The notes: generated by a model not told the origin, from the letters alone. 64,000 nt of DNA from Gnetum montanum (GCA_015680685.1 MNCI01025228.1:252285-316284); one strand, 5' to 3'. Shown: positions 24,882-36,907, numbered from the stretch's first letter. Program-made: numbers and translations.

Positions 24882-25149
24882 TTGAACAAAAACTTTTCCT
24901 TAAGTGAACAAAAGGAGGAATAAGCTTCTTAAAAAATTTTGAGAAGGTATGGAATTATTGACTAACTAATTGACACACACACTAACTCAAACTAACAATA
25001 AGTGCCCAAGTGTGTGGATTTACAACTTTTACAAAATTTAGTGTTCATGAAAACAAAATTGAATACTGTTACAAAAACTAATAGCAAAACCCCTCTAGAA
25101 ATTTTAAGACAAGGAGAAAATCAAATAATCCTAGGAGGTGGAGGCTCTT

Positions 25150-26690
25150 GAGCTATCAAATGACCTTCTCCTACCTCTAGTACATGTGGTAGTTGAAATC
25201 GAGGCTATGGTAGTTGTGGTTGTCTGGCTATATCTACAACTTCTGGTGGAAGATGAAAAGCATCTAACAATTCTTTTACCTTCCCCTCCTTACTCCAGAG
25301 ATCATACATAGTCCACAGAGCATCACCAATGTGGGTTAGTATAGGAACTTCCCACAAACTTGGTATTATAGGAAACAACTCCTTCACATTAATAAACTAG
25401 GTTGTGAATCATTTGCATTTAATATTGAATGCCCTGATAACGTTTTGCAGTTCTTGGTAGTCATTCATCTTATAGGCCAAGTTCTCAACTATTGATCATT
25501 AACTGATGAAGCACTCTCTAAGAACTTTGAGTTTAGCATTTCTCATTTCTAGCTTTTTCTTTGTTTCATTATGATTCTTAAACTTGGCCTTGTACAGAAG
25601 GTACAAGTTGGCCACTTGTTTCTTTAGTTTTGACCTCAACCTTTTGATAGTCAGCATTTCCAAGTTTTCATAACAAAGGTTGGCCAACTCCATATATTCC
25701 ATCATCTCTTCAATTTTTAGCTTCTTGAGGTGGATTTCTACCTTGTTGTATGCATTCAGTCCATCAGAGATGGGTTACTACATGTCACCTCCTTATTGGA
25801 GCTACTAGAGGATCTTGTTGAGTTTTTCCTTCATCAGCTAGATATATTTCTCATTAATTTCCTTTTGAAGGTCATCTTGGTTCTTGTAATGGTTCTTGAC
25901 CTTTCAAATTTGAGGGCCTCATTCTTCCAAGTAGCAATTTCAATTGTATATTTCTAGTGCAAGGCATGGACCTTCTTCATCAAGAGATTATGATTCTCTA
26001 CAACCAACCTCCTCAATTTCATGTTCACCTTGGCAAGCTACTCATGCTATTATTGGATGAACTCCATTATTTTATCTTTCTGGGCCTCGACATTTTATAG
26101 GTGATATTTTTTCTAGGTCAAAACCACATTCTCATGGAAAATCTTTAACAAGTCCTTCTAAATGTTATGGACAGTGGCATCTTCTAAGGACTAGTTGAAA
26201 ATTGCTGATTCTTTTACATACTCAACCTCTTGGAGTTTGTGTTGAAACTACTAAAAAGCTTCATCTCTTGTTATGGCATAGCTAAGTACAGTGGATTCAG
26301 TGAGGCAAGCTTTTAATTCTAAAACTTTAGTAGCCAAACATCCATTTTCAGCTATGGCTATTTCAAGTTGTGCATTGGCGATGATGCATTTACCCTTGCC
26401 TCAAGAAACTCTGACTAGGTTGCAGTGATGTTATGAGAAGCTCAAAACCCCCAAAATCAGTTGCCTAGTATTCACTAGTTGGTCCAACAATTCCTCATGT
26501 TGGGCTATGCTAAATCTCCCACTTCCTACTCCTACGGACATCTGTACATTCCTAAGTGTAGCAACATCTAGCATAGATTCCACAAGAGCATTGAGTGCTT
26601 CAGCCACTCTATCAACTACCACCTCTAATGTCATTTCCTACCCTTGGTGCTACATGGCTAAGATAATTGTCCCCTTGCCCTTCTCCAAGC
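25150..26690 (-). pseudogene. long coiled-coil accessory ORF of element C, function unknown
   Basis: Reading the minus strand through stops gives a Leu/Lys/Glu-rich, mostly helical protein of roughly 500 residues. Examples are VVDRVAEALNALVESMLDVA (26,431-26,634), then NAQLEIAIAENGCLATKVLE, then HLKKLKIEEMMEYMELANLC and LRSKLKKQVANLYLLYKAKF (25,499-25,705), then a C-terminal part at 25,205-25,387. No Gag, Pol or envelope motif is visible. It occupies the position between the coding region and the 3' LTR, on the element's sense strand, like the accessory frame of element E. In the part I counted (about 25,930-26,680) 10 of 13 stops are TAG, most sitting where Gln would suit. It could be an accessory protein or a captured host gene. 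Confidence 0.55.
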
Positions 26691-26899
26691 ACATTGAGAA
26701 AGTAGTATCATTTCCAAAGATTTTTGGGAATTATTGTTTTTAAGAAAAGGAAATCATTACTTCCCAAGTGTTAGAATTTGATCTCATGCGCATTGTATCC
26801 TTTGGGCCGAAAACATTGGTGTTGCACCCTCCATCCTACTAATGGTTCAAGCCACCTTGTTGAGATGGCTCAATGCTAATCTGTAGATGGAGGGTTCAC

Positions 26900-27154
26900 C
26901 ACCACTCGATCATGCCTATTGTTGGTATAGGATTTTATCAAGTAGTTAGTGCATGCACTTTATGGCAAAACATGCCTCTAACATTTTTTTATGAGTGGGT
27001 GGTGATGGGGGCTACTCCTTTTCTTATGTTTTGGCTAGCACCTTATCTTTCATCATCTCTACCTAAGAGGTAGTAGGATCATGTCGAAGTGTGTCATTGG
27101 AATAACAGGCTATCCTTTCCCTTTTACACAATTTTTGAACTAGGCATGGAAAGG
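26900..27154. other. short unassigned stretch left of element D
   Basis: Probably the 5' continuation of element C. Ends with AAAGG, which resembles the base run just after element D. Confidence 0.35.
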
Positions 27155-28070
27155 TGATGAGTCATGATTTGCCTAGCCTTTACATTAGAGCCTTGACATT
27201 AGAGCCTTAACATCAAAGCCCTAACATCGAGGTCTTTATGTTAGATACACGATGTTGGAGCTGCAATGTCGAGTACGTGATGTCAGGGTCTTGACATAAT
27301 GTCAAGTACCTGACGTTGGGGTATATACTCTAGCCTAAAAATAAAACATCTAGACTCCTATCTTGAGTTAGGTTTTAAGTTAGTTTTTAGTTTCTTTTCT
27401 TTAATATTTGTTATTCCCAATGCATGCCTATAGTGTGATGTTTGTAATTGTATAATACCTTTGTTTGAGTGTGATGTATTTGGACATGTTACATGACTAG
27501 CAATAAAGATCAAGATTACTCCCATCATTGTAGCATTCACTTAAATCATTATTATTATTAATTGTTAATTATTTACTACTTTCTTTAGTTAAAAATTTCT
27601 ATTTATTACTATTTACTATTCCTTTTATTAAGAAGAATGTGTATGCCTTAATCATGACATTTAAGTGTAGATACTTGGTAATCCAATGGTGTATCGTTTG
27701 GCATAACCAGCGATGTATACTTGGTAATCCTAAAAATAGTCTCACAAAGTCCAAGATGTGTACAAATGATTAAGTGTAGATACTCATCATCCATAGGCTA
27801 GATCTTGTTTTCCATAATTCATTAGTTTAATTAATTTATCCCTTTTTATCATCAGGAGTAGTGTAGAAAGTAGCCAACATCATATGCCTCACTTTGGACT
27901 AAACCATACGTGATAAAGCTACCATTAGTCCAAGTGGGAAGACAATGAACTACAATTAAAAAATAATGATCTAAGTTCCACAACTAGTCCCATCCATGAA
28001 ATTCAACCAAATCATGCATGAACGCTTGTAATTTGTATGGTTGAGCGTAGGGGTATATTGCCACTCATCA
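27155..28070 (+). repeat. 5' LTR of element D
   Basis: A 916-bp LTR, TGATGAGTCATG...CACTCATCA. Its first 170 bp consist of short irregular repeats around GACATTAGAGCCTTAACATC, a replacement for the GATATC palindromes of A, B and E. The TATA region is weak here (CTAAAAATAAA near 27,335), while the 3' LTR keeps TATAAATA. Confidence 0.88.
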
Positions 28071-28071
28071 T

Positions 28072-28089
28072 TAGCACCATTGCCGAGGA
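28072..28089 (+). other. primer-binding site, tRNA-Asp type, element D
   Basis: TAGCACCATTGCCGAGGA, one base after the LTR, is a mutated form of TGGCGCCGTTGCCGGGGA. Confidence 0.78.
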
Positions 28090-28211
28090 CAATGCTAGTT
28101 ATCTAGATTAGTTATATTATAAAAAATCATTGTAAAGGCATTAATGATATATCTTTTTAAAAAATATTAGCTCACACACACCTTAAACCAATAACAATAT
28201 CTTCTTCACAC

Positions 28212-30690
28212 ATGATCAATAATGCATCGTATGCTGAAAACACTCATAGGAAAAATGATAGGATATATACTGAAGAAAATTGAACTGAACAACCTCATTC
28301 AAGGGCTTTCTATGCTTATTTAGACCCTTACTACACTCAAAGACTATGTTCAACTAAGGTAAACAATCCTAGATGATATGGAGAAAGTCCTAGATCAAGG
28401 AGGGCATCAAGGCCTACGACCCCCTTCAAATCTAAACAAGATAAATCAAAGGACTAAAGAGAGAACTATAGGATCCATGATGATTCTCCCAATTTTTCAT
28501 ATTCCTTTTCCTCTTCAACATCTAGTTCTAATGAAGATGAACATAGGTATAGAGATAAAGCTCCACTACAAGGTTAAGACAAAGACAAAAATCGAACCCA
28601 AGGGCAAAATCAAAGACATCAGCATGATGATAGACAAGATTATCATAATCAAACAAAAATAAATAAAAAATTTTATCACAACATGTATAATGACGATGAA
28701 CCCTTGTTGACCACTAAGAGGCTGATGAAGATCATAGAGGAAATTAAGATAGCTCGTAGGCATTGCAAGGAAATTTTCCTACCTAGGCTTGATATCAATA
28801 ATATCCCTAAGTTCATGGAAGGCTATGATTCTGATCCATAAAATCATCTACAAACCTTCCATGATGCTTGTGCCTTATAAAACATTGAAATAGGATGGCC
28901 AAAGATTAAGCTCTTTCCTAGGACACTAATCAACGAAGCTAAGAGTTGGTATAGATCGTTGGAACCAAGTTCAATTCACTAGTGGTCCACAATCCTAGAA
29001 CTTTTCAATGAAAAATATGAAACCTATGTGAGAGTGTCCAACCTAAGAAAAGAAATCCAAGAGTGGAAGCAAGAAAATCATGAACCCTTGGAAGTGGCCT
29101 TGGAAAGATACTATTCACTACTACATAGATGCCCAAGCCATGGTTGCTCTAAGGAAAGGCAACTTTTCCACATCATAGATGAGCTTCATAATGAAACAAG
29201 GAAGACCCTTAGGCTATATACTCTAGGTCAATTATATGAGCTACAAACCAATTAGATCAAAGAGTTAATCAAGCATGTGGCAAAAGAAGAAGGAGAGCTA
29301 TGTAGACAAAAGAATGTAGAGGAAAATAACTGGGACCCAACTCTGCACAAGAAAAGCATCCATATCTATGATAAGAAAAAAGTGGTAGCTCTCAATGAGG
29401 TGATTTTACAATGGAAATTGCCAATACAAAATTCTATCATTGAGATTAAAGGAAAGTTGGATGAGATGTTGGAATCAATGAATGAGAAAGGTAAAACTGT
29501 GAAGAAATCATATAGGAGAGAGTAGCACAAAATGAATCAAGTGATTACAACAAAGGAAGCAAAAAGAACCAAGAAATAGCTATGAACACTTTTCAGTAAG
29601 AAGGGGAAATGGCCATAGAAAAAGAGGCTATAGACTCAACCACTAAAGAGGATGGTGGATGTCACATTTGCCTATATGACCATCCAAATGGCCATTGCCC
29701 AATCTTGTTGCATCTACATGAGTATTGGGTAGGGGCATTAAATTCGAAGTTTATATAGAAGTAGATGCCTAGGAGATTTCCTCTTCTACATAGTAATTTT
29801 AGACAAACCCAAAAGCAATCATACTATCCTAGGAGGACCTATTACTAGCCTCAACATTGGCATCAACCACAATGGCAACAACCACAGTCGTGGCCAAGGC
29901 CACCACCAAACCAACCCTACCCTTATTTCTAGCTAAACCCATATGGATATTATGTTCAATAATATGTTTCCCTTACTAGTTTTACTCTCTATACCTCAAA
30001 TCACTACTACAACTTTCCTAAATATCGACATTCTGCAACATCTTATAAGAGGTCACCACCTCACACCTCTCATACTTTGGCATATCATCAATATTTTCAG
30101 ACTCACATGCCACCACTAGTGACATAGGAGGGTTCAACATCATAATATCAACAAACAGATGCCACTTGTGTTGTGAATGTGCATAGACATGTTAATACCA
30201 ATGGGCCTCAACTACAACATAGGAAGCGTCCCTTCTAGAGGAAAGGTCATAAGCTAAAGCAAACCACACATGGACCCATCACATCATTCCAGCTAGCATA
30301 ATGCTAATCTAGTGCAATGCCTTCCTTTTCACAACTAATGTCCTCTGACCCTACGCAAAAGCCAACAATCATCACCACTCCAACATAAGACATAAATGAT
30401 GAACCTATCGTTGTGAAAAGATAGCAAAATCCATGCATCATTGCTAATAGTAAAAGGTGCAACTATGAACTAGAAATTCAAAATATTAACACAACCCATA
30501 ACAAAGTTAAGGAACAAGTGTGAGAACAAAGACTAGTCAATGTAGTAGCCACTAAACCAAAAGACACCTAGTGGCTTGAAAATAAGATTTTAAGATTATT
30601 TCAAAGATGCATGGAGACAATGGATCTACTTATTAGTTCTAGACTTAAGAAAATGGACCAAATAAAGGACTTAGATGCATATATCTTATA
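28212..30690 (+). pseudogene. gypsy gag pseudogene, element D
   Basis: The ATG at 28212 lies about 120 bases after the PBS and opens a frame homologous to the gag genes of B and E. It has an acidic/basic low-complexity N-terminal third, DDEPLLTTKRL near 28,697, the Gag core (INNIPKFMEGYDSDP, KLFPRTLINEAKSWYRSLEP) at about 28,780-29,260, an unbroken piece at 29,028-29,255, a Lys/Glu-rich helix (29,277-29,525), a zinc knuckle (CHICLYDHPNGHC, near 29,660) and a Pro/Gln/His/Tyr-rich tail. About a dozen stops and a few shifts disable it. It would form the capsid of the element particle. There is no protease after it. Confidence 0.82.
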
Positions 30691-31179
30691 GAACTAATAA
30701 GTATTTTTCACCTATTTTTTGTTTTATAATTTTTTATCAATTTCCTATTTCTTCCAAAATTTTTTGATTCTTCATATGTTTTTCGTTTCTTAATATTTTT
30801 TTCTGTTCTTGAGTCTTTTTTTTTTGCTTTATGAATATATTTTTATGTTTTTCTTAATAATATTGCTAAGTCATGATGTAGAAGTCAAAACTATATGTTG
30901 GATTTTTATGCTATGCTATCAAGATGATTGGGTAAGTAATTGTGTAAACCAGTGAGACCACCTCATCCATCCCTCCAATTCCTTGAATAAAAGGTATTTT
31001 TCAAGGAAACAATTTGGTTCTTCTTTTATGAAACTAAAATTAATCAATGATCATTGTATCGGGAAGAAAGAGGGAATGACCAAGTGGAAATGGCAAAGGA
31101 TGTCACCTCAAGGGGACTTGTTGCGTTCTCTTCTTAACTTTCTTCATGTCGTTTCTAACTCCTCTTGGAACATATCATC
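30691..31179 (+). other. non-coding tail of element D, left of the insertion
   Basis: T-rich sequence, then the conserved block AAGGATGTCACCTCAAGGGG near 31,095-31,115, also present in A, B and E. It is interrupted at 31185 by element E. Confidence 0.7.
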
Positions 31180-31184
31180 ACTCC
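31180..31184. repeat. target-site duplication of element E, left copy (ACTCC)
   Basis: ACTCC directly precedes TGATGAG of element E, and the same five bases follow its other end at 37807-37811. Five-base duplications are standard for gypsy insertions. Confidence 0.9.
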
Positions 31185-32002
31185 TGATGAGTGGTGAGTT
31201 ACCCCTACACTCAACCATACGAATATGAGTGTTACACGCATGATCTAGTCGAACTCCACAGATGAACTAGTTGTGGCATCTAGATTGTTATCCTTAGGTC
31301 GCAGTTCACTGTCTTTCCACCTGGACTGGTATTAGCTTTGTCACATATGGTTTAGTCCAAAATGAGGTGTATAATGTGTTTCTAATCTAATGATACTCCT
31401 AAAGACAATGGAAAGTAATATTATCTAAGCTAAGAGAGAAAAGGTAAGAGAATCTAAACTAGCCTAAGTGTGATGAGCATCCGTTCCTTGATTATCTGTA
31501 CACATCTTGGACTTTGTGCATGACTACCACTAGGGTTACCAAGCACAGATCCTAGGTACGCTACTAGGTTACCAAGTAGTCATACTTAAATGCTTGTAAT
31601 CAAGTCATACTCATTCTGCATTTTAACATGAGATAAGGGTGAGAGAGATTAACTAGGAAAGTAGTAAATAACAATTAATTAAATGATTAAGCTAAGTGAA
31701 TGCTACAATGATGAAGTAATCTCGATCTTTATTGTCAGTAATGTGCGTGTCCAAGTACATCACACTCGAATAAAGGATGTTGTACAATTACAATCACCAC
31801 ACTATAGGCATACACTGAGAGGAAAAGGGAGAGAAAGAAATTAAAATACTTAAACTAAAACTAACTATCTTCCTAATGATCTATATTCCCTAACTCTTTT
31901 GTCTACCTCTTATTTATAGATGAGGAGATAGGCTGCAATATCGTGGGTTAGGCTGTGATATCACGTATGCGATATCACGGTCACCTAAATGATGATTCAT
32001 CA
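31185..32002 (-). repeat. 3' LTR of element E
   Basis: An 818-bp LTR, close in sequence to the 5' LTR but about 60 bp shorter, because it has fewer of the 34-bp palindromic units near the U3 start (31,930-31,985). TATAAATA (minus strand) is at 31911-31918. Confidence 0.88.
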
Positions 32003-32015
32003 TATCCCCATGATT
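32003..32015 (-). other. polypurine tract, element E
   Basis: The minus strand reads AATCATGGGGATA, next to the LTR, close to ATCATGGGGGTA of the relatives. Confidence 0.7.
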
Positions 32016-32233
32016 GAATGAAAAATTGTTCTCGAGTTATAGTGATTACACAGTGGATAGGTATAGGATTATTAGATGGGAAAAATGGGATTATGCCGTA
32101 GTGTGGAATGAAAACAAAATAAATACAGAACACAAAGAATGTGCTACAACTACAAAAATGGGTGGAACTCATGTAGTTCTAGGTGGTGGTGGCTCCTCCA
32201 TTGGTACTTTCCCTTTGTCTTGTGCTCTAGGTC

Positions 32234-32890
32234 TTATAAGGCCTTGAGTGCCTTGGCATGCATGTAAGTTTGCGCTTTTGCCATAGAGGCATCCCAGTCA
32301 GCCTTCTCTTTTTCTTTCGCCACCCTTTTATTCTCTATCAATAGTTTATTAAGTTGTTCAGTTTTGAAAGTGTCCAGCTGGATCTGAGCAACCTTTGGCC
32401 CTATATTCGGAAGGTTTAATACTTCCGAAATGGCTTGAACAAAGAAATCAGTAGTCACACCACAATTGTTAACCATGGTGCCTTCTTCTTTATTATGCCA
32501 AAATTAGTACATTTCCCTTAAGTACTAGGCACCACTTTCGGAGAGGGTAAGCCATAAGGGAGATCCTTTGAGGTGATCCCTAATGGCCTTAGGAGCGAAC
32601 TCTGCAAAAGATTCAAAGTTCAATTCCACAATCACCGTAGTGAATGTGGACTTTTCATGGATGGCCTGAAGAAAATCTTGGGGCAACATGAGATGTCCCT
32701 ATTCAAGCGCTATAGTAGCTCCTCCTTCTGCATGCCTAGACTATACGATAGGAGGATCCTCTTGATGAATACTGAATGATTACTCCTCCTATTCTGCATG
32801 TTGTCTAGCAGAATCTTATCTTCCACCTCTCCTAGGTCGTTTGTTTCCACCTTGAGCAGGACCTTCCTTTTGTCCTTGTTTTGGGGCCAT
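32234..32890 (-). pseudogene. accessory ORF of element E, function unknown
   Basis: One minus-strand frame of 219 codons from ATG (32890) to a terminal TAA, with about seven internal stops and no frameshift. The N-terminus is basic and Gly/Gln/Arg-rich (MAPKQGQKEGPAQGGNKRPR). The middle is globular (FAPKAIRDHLKGSPLWLTLS), and the C-terminal third, unbroken at 32234-32476, is a Lys/Glu/Ala-rich helix (NKLLIENKRVAKEKEKADWD). No family recognised. The sequence just before the ATG, GTGATTGTAG, looks like a splice acceptor, so a spliced leader is possible. A TATA-like box lies about 480 bp upstream. It sits on the gag strand, before the 3' LTR, where envelope-like or antisense frames occur in other plant gypsy elements. 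No membrane segment is visible, so it is not envelope-like. Confidence 0.6.
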
Positions 32891-33366
32891 CTACAATCAC
32901 ACGGGGTCAAGCATTAGTAAGGTTGTTTTGAAATTAATTTATACCTTACTACTTGCCTTAATTAATTAATTTTTTATCTTCATGTGATCTTTCTCGAAAG
33001 ATTGTAATAATGAGTCCATTTTACTTAGATGGTTTTTTCAATTTTAGATTCCCAGTATACTTAGGGGGTAAATGATTTTTTATGGCATATTTCATTCCTA
33101 ATTACAACTAATTACCCTTAATGATGTCCTTTGGATGATGATAAATTCCAAAAAAGTTAGGTGCTATTCAGTAGGTGTCCCTTCCCCATGACTAAGCTGA
33201 ACACTCTAGGTTCAAGCAGGTTCAGATGGAATTAAAATTGGAGTACTAGTGAGTGAGATCGAGGTTGAAAAGCAAAGGTGTCACACTGGCAAGTTGTAGA
33301 GAAAAATTTGAAAAACTCCCCCACGTGATGTGTGGAAAATGAGGCTAAGTGTTGTGGGGGGTCATC

Positions 33367-33374
33367 TATTTATA
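33367..33374 (-). promoter_or_regulatory. internal TATA box upstream of the accessory ORF, element E
   Basis: The minus strand reads CCTATAAATAGATG. Upstream of it (33,385-33,430) are GATATC-type palindromes (ACGCGATATCACGT, ACACGATATTACGT), the same arrangement as in the LTR promoters. The accessory ATG is about 480 bp downstream. It may be a captured piece of LTR promoter or an independent promoter. Confidence 0.45.
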
Positions 33375-33429
33375 GGTTGCGGGGACGCGATATCACGTAC
33401 AATACATCATGTACACGATATTACGTCAG

Positions 33430-34797
33430 CCACAATATAACGGCTTATTGATGTATATGCCCAAGGGAAAAAATCAAATTTTTAAAGATTTTCCTGAAAT
33501 CAATGTTGGAAACTTAGGACATTGGGTTACTATGAAGGAGTTCTTAGGTAATGAGATGGTTTTGAAGGAACGAATAATTATGATGATGTGGAAATGATCA
33601 ATAAAACCTCGAGTGGTAGAGAAAAAGGCTATGTGATGGTACATAGGAATGTTATTATTCAGAAGGATAATAATAATAGGGAAAGAATGTTATGAAAAAT
33701 AGGTTGAGGGTAAGAAATGGTGGGTGTGAGCTATGTCATAAGTGAGAATTACAAAAGATTACATAAGTGGGTCCTCCCCAAAGTAGGTTCTTACCTATAA
33801 TGCCCTTGTGTAACCACACTTAAAAGTGTGTGTGGGCACCAGAAGGGTTAAATGTAATCTGCATTGATTCCACAAAACACACACATGTAAATATCACCAG
33901 AATGAGGTAAGAATTCTATGTTACACATGACACGAGCTACAATTACACGAACAATGAGATGAGACAAACTAGAGAAAGGGATTGTAGAGATTGGGACGTG
34001 AGGTAACCTAGGGCATAGTGAATCCTGCGTGTAAAGCATGATTCACGTGTCATTAACCCGTCGTTCCAAGATTAGGACCAAGTCCATTCTTTTGACCAAT
34101 GACATTACATTGTTTCATCCCATGATGAGCGACTATAAGAGTACCATAACAACAAAGCATATGATCACTTGGCATTTTATTCAAGGGAGGAGTGACTTTT
34201 GTTTTGTGGCACTTCCTTTCTTCCTTCTTCTTCTTCTTTTTGAATACTAGATCTAGAGAAGCCGCCAACCTTCAGGCATGGATGCATGTCTTTCTAGTGG
34301 GACCCCCTAGAACAGCATTGGATTTTTTAGTGCCCTTTTGATTACTCTTACTCCCATTTTTCATTAGAGCTACAAGGATCTTAGTACAACCACATTACAT
34401 GATAACTTCCATAGATGTCCCCAAAGAGAATCTGCAAGTCCTATTGATGTCACATCCTAATCATTCCCTCTTGGTCCATCCTTCTTCATTATAGGTACAA
34501 TGAACATGAAATTAATTTTAAGTTTTAAAAATGTCAAGAATGTCATCGTACCCTTGAACAGAACCTCTTATTTGCAGAATGGATAAGTGGGTGTAATGGG
34601 CTTGCTATCCACATAATTAATCACTCAAGACTTGGCAACATAGAACACACGTCAACCAACGATCCACATGAGTATTTATTAGTAGATGAGATTACTTGTA
34701 AAAAGACAAGAATACAAAAAGATAAAACAAAAATTGAAAAAATGAAAAACTGGAAAACAAAAAGTTGTAAAATCAAAAAAAAAATAAAAAGTGGTTG
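33430..34797 (-). other. non-coding tail blocks of element E
   Basis: On the minus strand this holds the blocks shared with A, B and D: GGGAATGATTAGGATGTGAC (34,450-34,475), AAAGACATGCATCCATGCCT (34,275-34,295) and CCTACTTTGGGGAGGACC (33,768-33,786). No reading frame is supported. Confidence 0.6.
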
Positions 34798-36786
34798 TTA
34801 ATCCTGCTTGTTATTAGAATGGGGGATATCCCTCATAGCTAAACGGTTGAGGATGTCAAGGATTAATAAATGATGATAGGGATCCTTGCATTTTGAAAAT
34901 ATTGGAAATTGGCCATACATACCCCATCGGGGTTCACACACCTGATTGTAGTGAACATAGTGGGGTAATTTATACGATGTAGTTCCCAGATAACGAGTTG
35001 ATCCACTATGATATTTGGAACTGTTAGATTGTACGAAAGGATTGGGATGTTGCCCTCCATGCCTATGTTCATTGGGCCATATTATTGTTGGAGTGGGAGT
35101 TGGTGGCCTTGATGAAGTTACATGAGGCATTGGGTTCAAAGATAAGGGTGCATCATAGTGTGGGACTTGTGCTAAGTTGGAGGATGCAGTCACCTCGAAA
35201 TTGTGTTATCCCTTCTTAGGATCATTTCTAAAGAAGGGACGCCTTTGATGTTGCTGAGGTCTTTCACTGTTGTTGGTAATATTAGCACAAGTGATGTTCA
35301 AGGGTTGTTGCTATGGTGTAGACACTTTAGAAATAGTTGATGGCAATGTCAAAGGAGGGAAAAATAAGAATGTTGAAAGTTAGAAGGAATATAAGGTACA
35401 CAAAGTGGTCTTTGTGTTGAAGGTATGGGCTAATAGTATTGAGGAGAATGGTACTGTGGTGAGATAGAGTATGTTGATCCAGTTGGAGAAACAGGATGTT
35501 GAACTAGGTAGGCATTTAGATTTGGATGATATGAAGGGTGTCTCTAGTTTAAGGGTGGTCTCCCCCATGACTAGGATTGTTGCCATTGTGATCAAACACA
35601 GTATCTCTATACGAACTTCAGATGTAACGTGTTTCCCCAATGCTCATATAAATGTGACAAGATTGGTCATTTCCCCTTGGGGTGATCATACAGGCATATG
35701 TTGCATTCATACGTATGATTGGTAGTTGAGCTCTTATTTTCCTTGTCCCTTCTTTCCGATTGTCTAATGTTTTGTCCTGTTTCTTGAGTTGTCAAAACTC
35801 TATCTCCAATGATATTGATATATTCTCCACACTTTTTATATGTCCATTCCAACATCTTATTGATCTTTGCCTCGACTTCTTCTAACAACTATTGTATCAC
35901 CAAAGATGGTTCTTTCACCTTGAGATTGGTTGCTTTATCCTTTTTATGATCATGAACCTTTGTTAAGTTGAGATTTTGGTTCCATTGATGTTTTTCAACA
36001 TTCTCCCATCTAGCCATTTCTCCTTCTTCTTTTGCTACCCACTTAATAAGCTCTTGGACTTGATGGGTTCGTAGTTCATATAGTTGACTTGGGCATACAT
36101 TCCTAAGGTCTCTCTTTTTTCTTTATGTAGCTCATCAATGATATGGTACATTAGCCTTTCCTTGGAGAACCCATGGCCTAGACAGTTATTTAACAATGCA
36201 TAATATCTTTCTAAGGCCATGTCCAAGGGTTCATGTTGTGCTTGTTTCCACTCTTGGATTTGTTTCCTCAAGGCTGACACTCTAGTTTGATATCTTTTGT
36301 TAAAGAGTTTACCATTGTTTGCCAACGTCGTATGGAATTTGGTTTTAATGATCTATACCATACTTTTGCTTGGCCAACGAGTGTCATAGGAAACAGCTTA
36401 ATTTTTTTCCAATCGTTATCAATGTTGTTCCATGTGTAGGGATTGTAGAAGGCCTGTAAATGTTGATGCGTATCTAAGTCATAGCCTCCTAAAAAATTAG
36501 GGAAGTTGTTTAAATTGAGCCTAGGTAGATGGCTCTCTTTACGATGCCTATGTGAGATTCGAACAGCCTCTTGTATTTGCATTAGGCTTGTATTGGCCAG
36601 TAGGGGTTCATCATCATCAGGTAAGTTATGCTTTCATGTGTAGGGACGATGTTGCCTTCATTTCTGTTTATAGGAAACCCCCACCTCGGATTGCGTACTC
36701 CAATCTTCATTGTCATCTAATTCACTGGTTCTCCAATGAACTGCCTCACTAGATGTGGCATTATCATAGTCTAGTAGGAGAGGCAT
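34798..36786 (-). pseudogene. gypsy gag pseudogene, element E
   Basis: The minus-strand ATG at 36786 is about 120 bases after the PBS. In order come an acidic N-terminus, DDDEPLLANTSLMQIQEAVR (about 36,600), the Gag core at 36,268-36,582 (NNFPNFLGGYDLDTHQHLQA, KLFPMTLVGQAKVWYRSLKP), KQIQEWKQAQHEPLDMALER and HGFSKERLMYHIIDELH (36,035-36,325), a helical stretch, a zinc knuckle CNICLYDHPKGK near 35,670-35,710 whose last Cys codon is now TGA, and a Pro/His/Tyr-rich tail (34,798-35,193). Broken by stops and shifts. Closely related to the gag of D. Confidence 0.82.
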
Positions 36787-36907
36787 GGTTATGAAATTGT
36801 GTGTGAATTTATGTGTGACCTTTAATAATTTTTTTTCTTAAAAGATATATTGTTAATTCCTATACAGCGACCTTATATGATATAACTAATTTAGATAACT
36901 AGCACCG

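Larger units (their letters stand above)
23985..27150 (-). mobile_element. minus-strand LTR element C, 3' part with coiled-coil ORF
   Basis: A complete 3' LTR (23985-24870), the polypurine tract (24871-24881) and a long decayed reading frame are read in order on the minus strand. No 5' LTR, PBS, gag or pol is present; the element is cut off near the 5' LTR of element D. LTR ends and polypurine tract are of the same type as in A, B, D and E, so it belongs to the same broad group. Confidence 0.7.

Noticed and set aside
34798-35072. Alternative overlapping minus frames in the gag tail of E
   Set aside because: The Pro/His-rich frame that continues from the zinc knuckle is the better gag tail; the overlapping one is a shadow.
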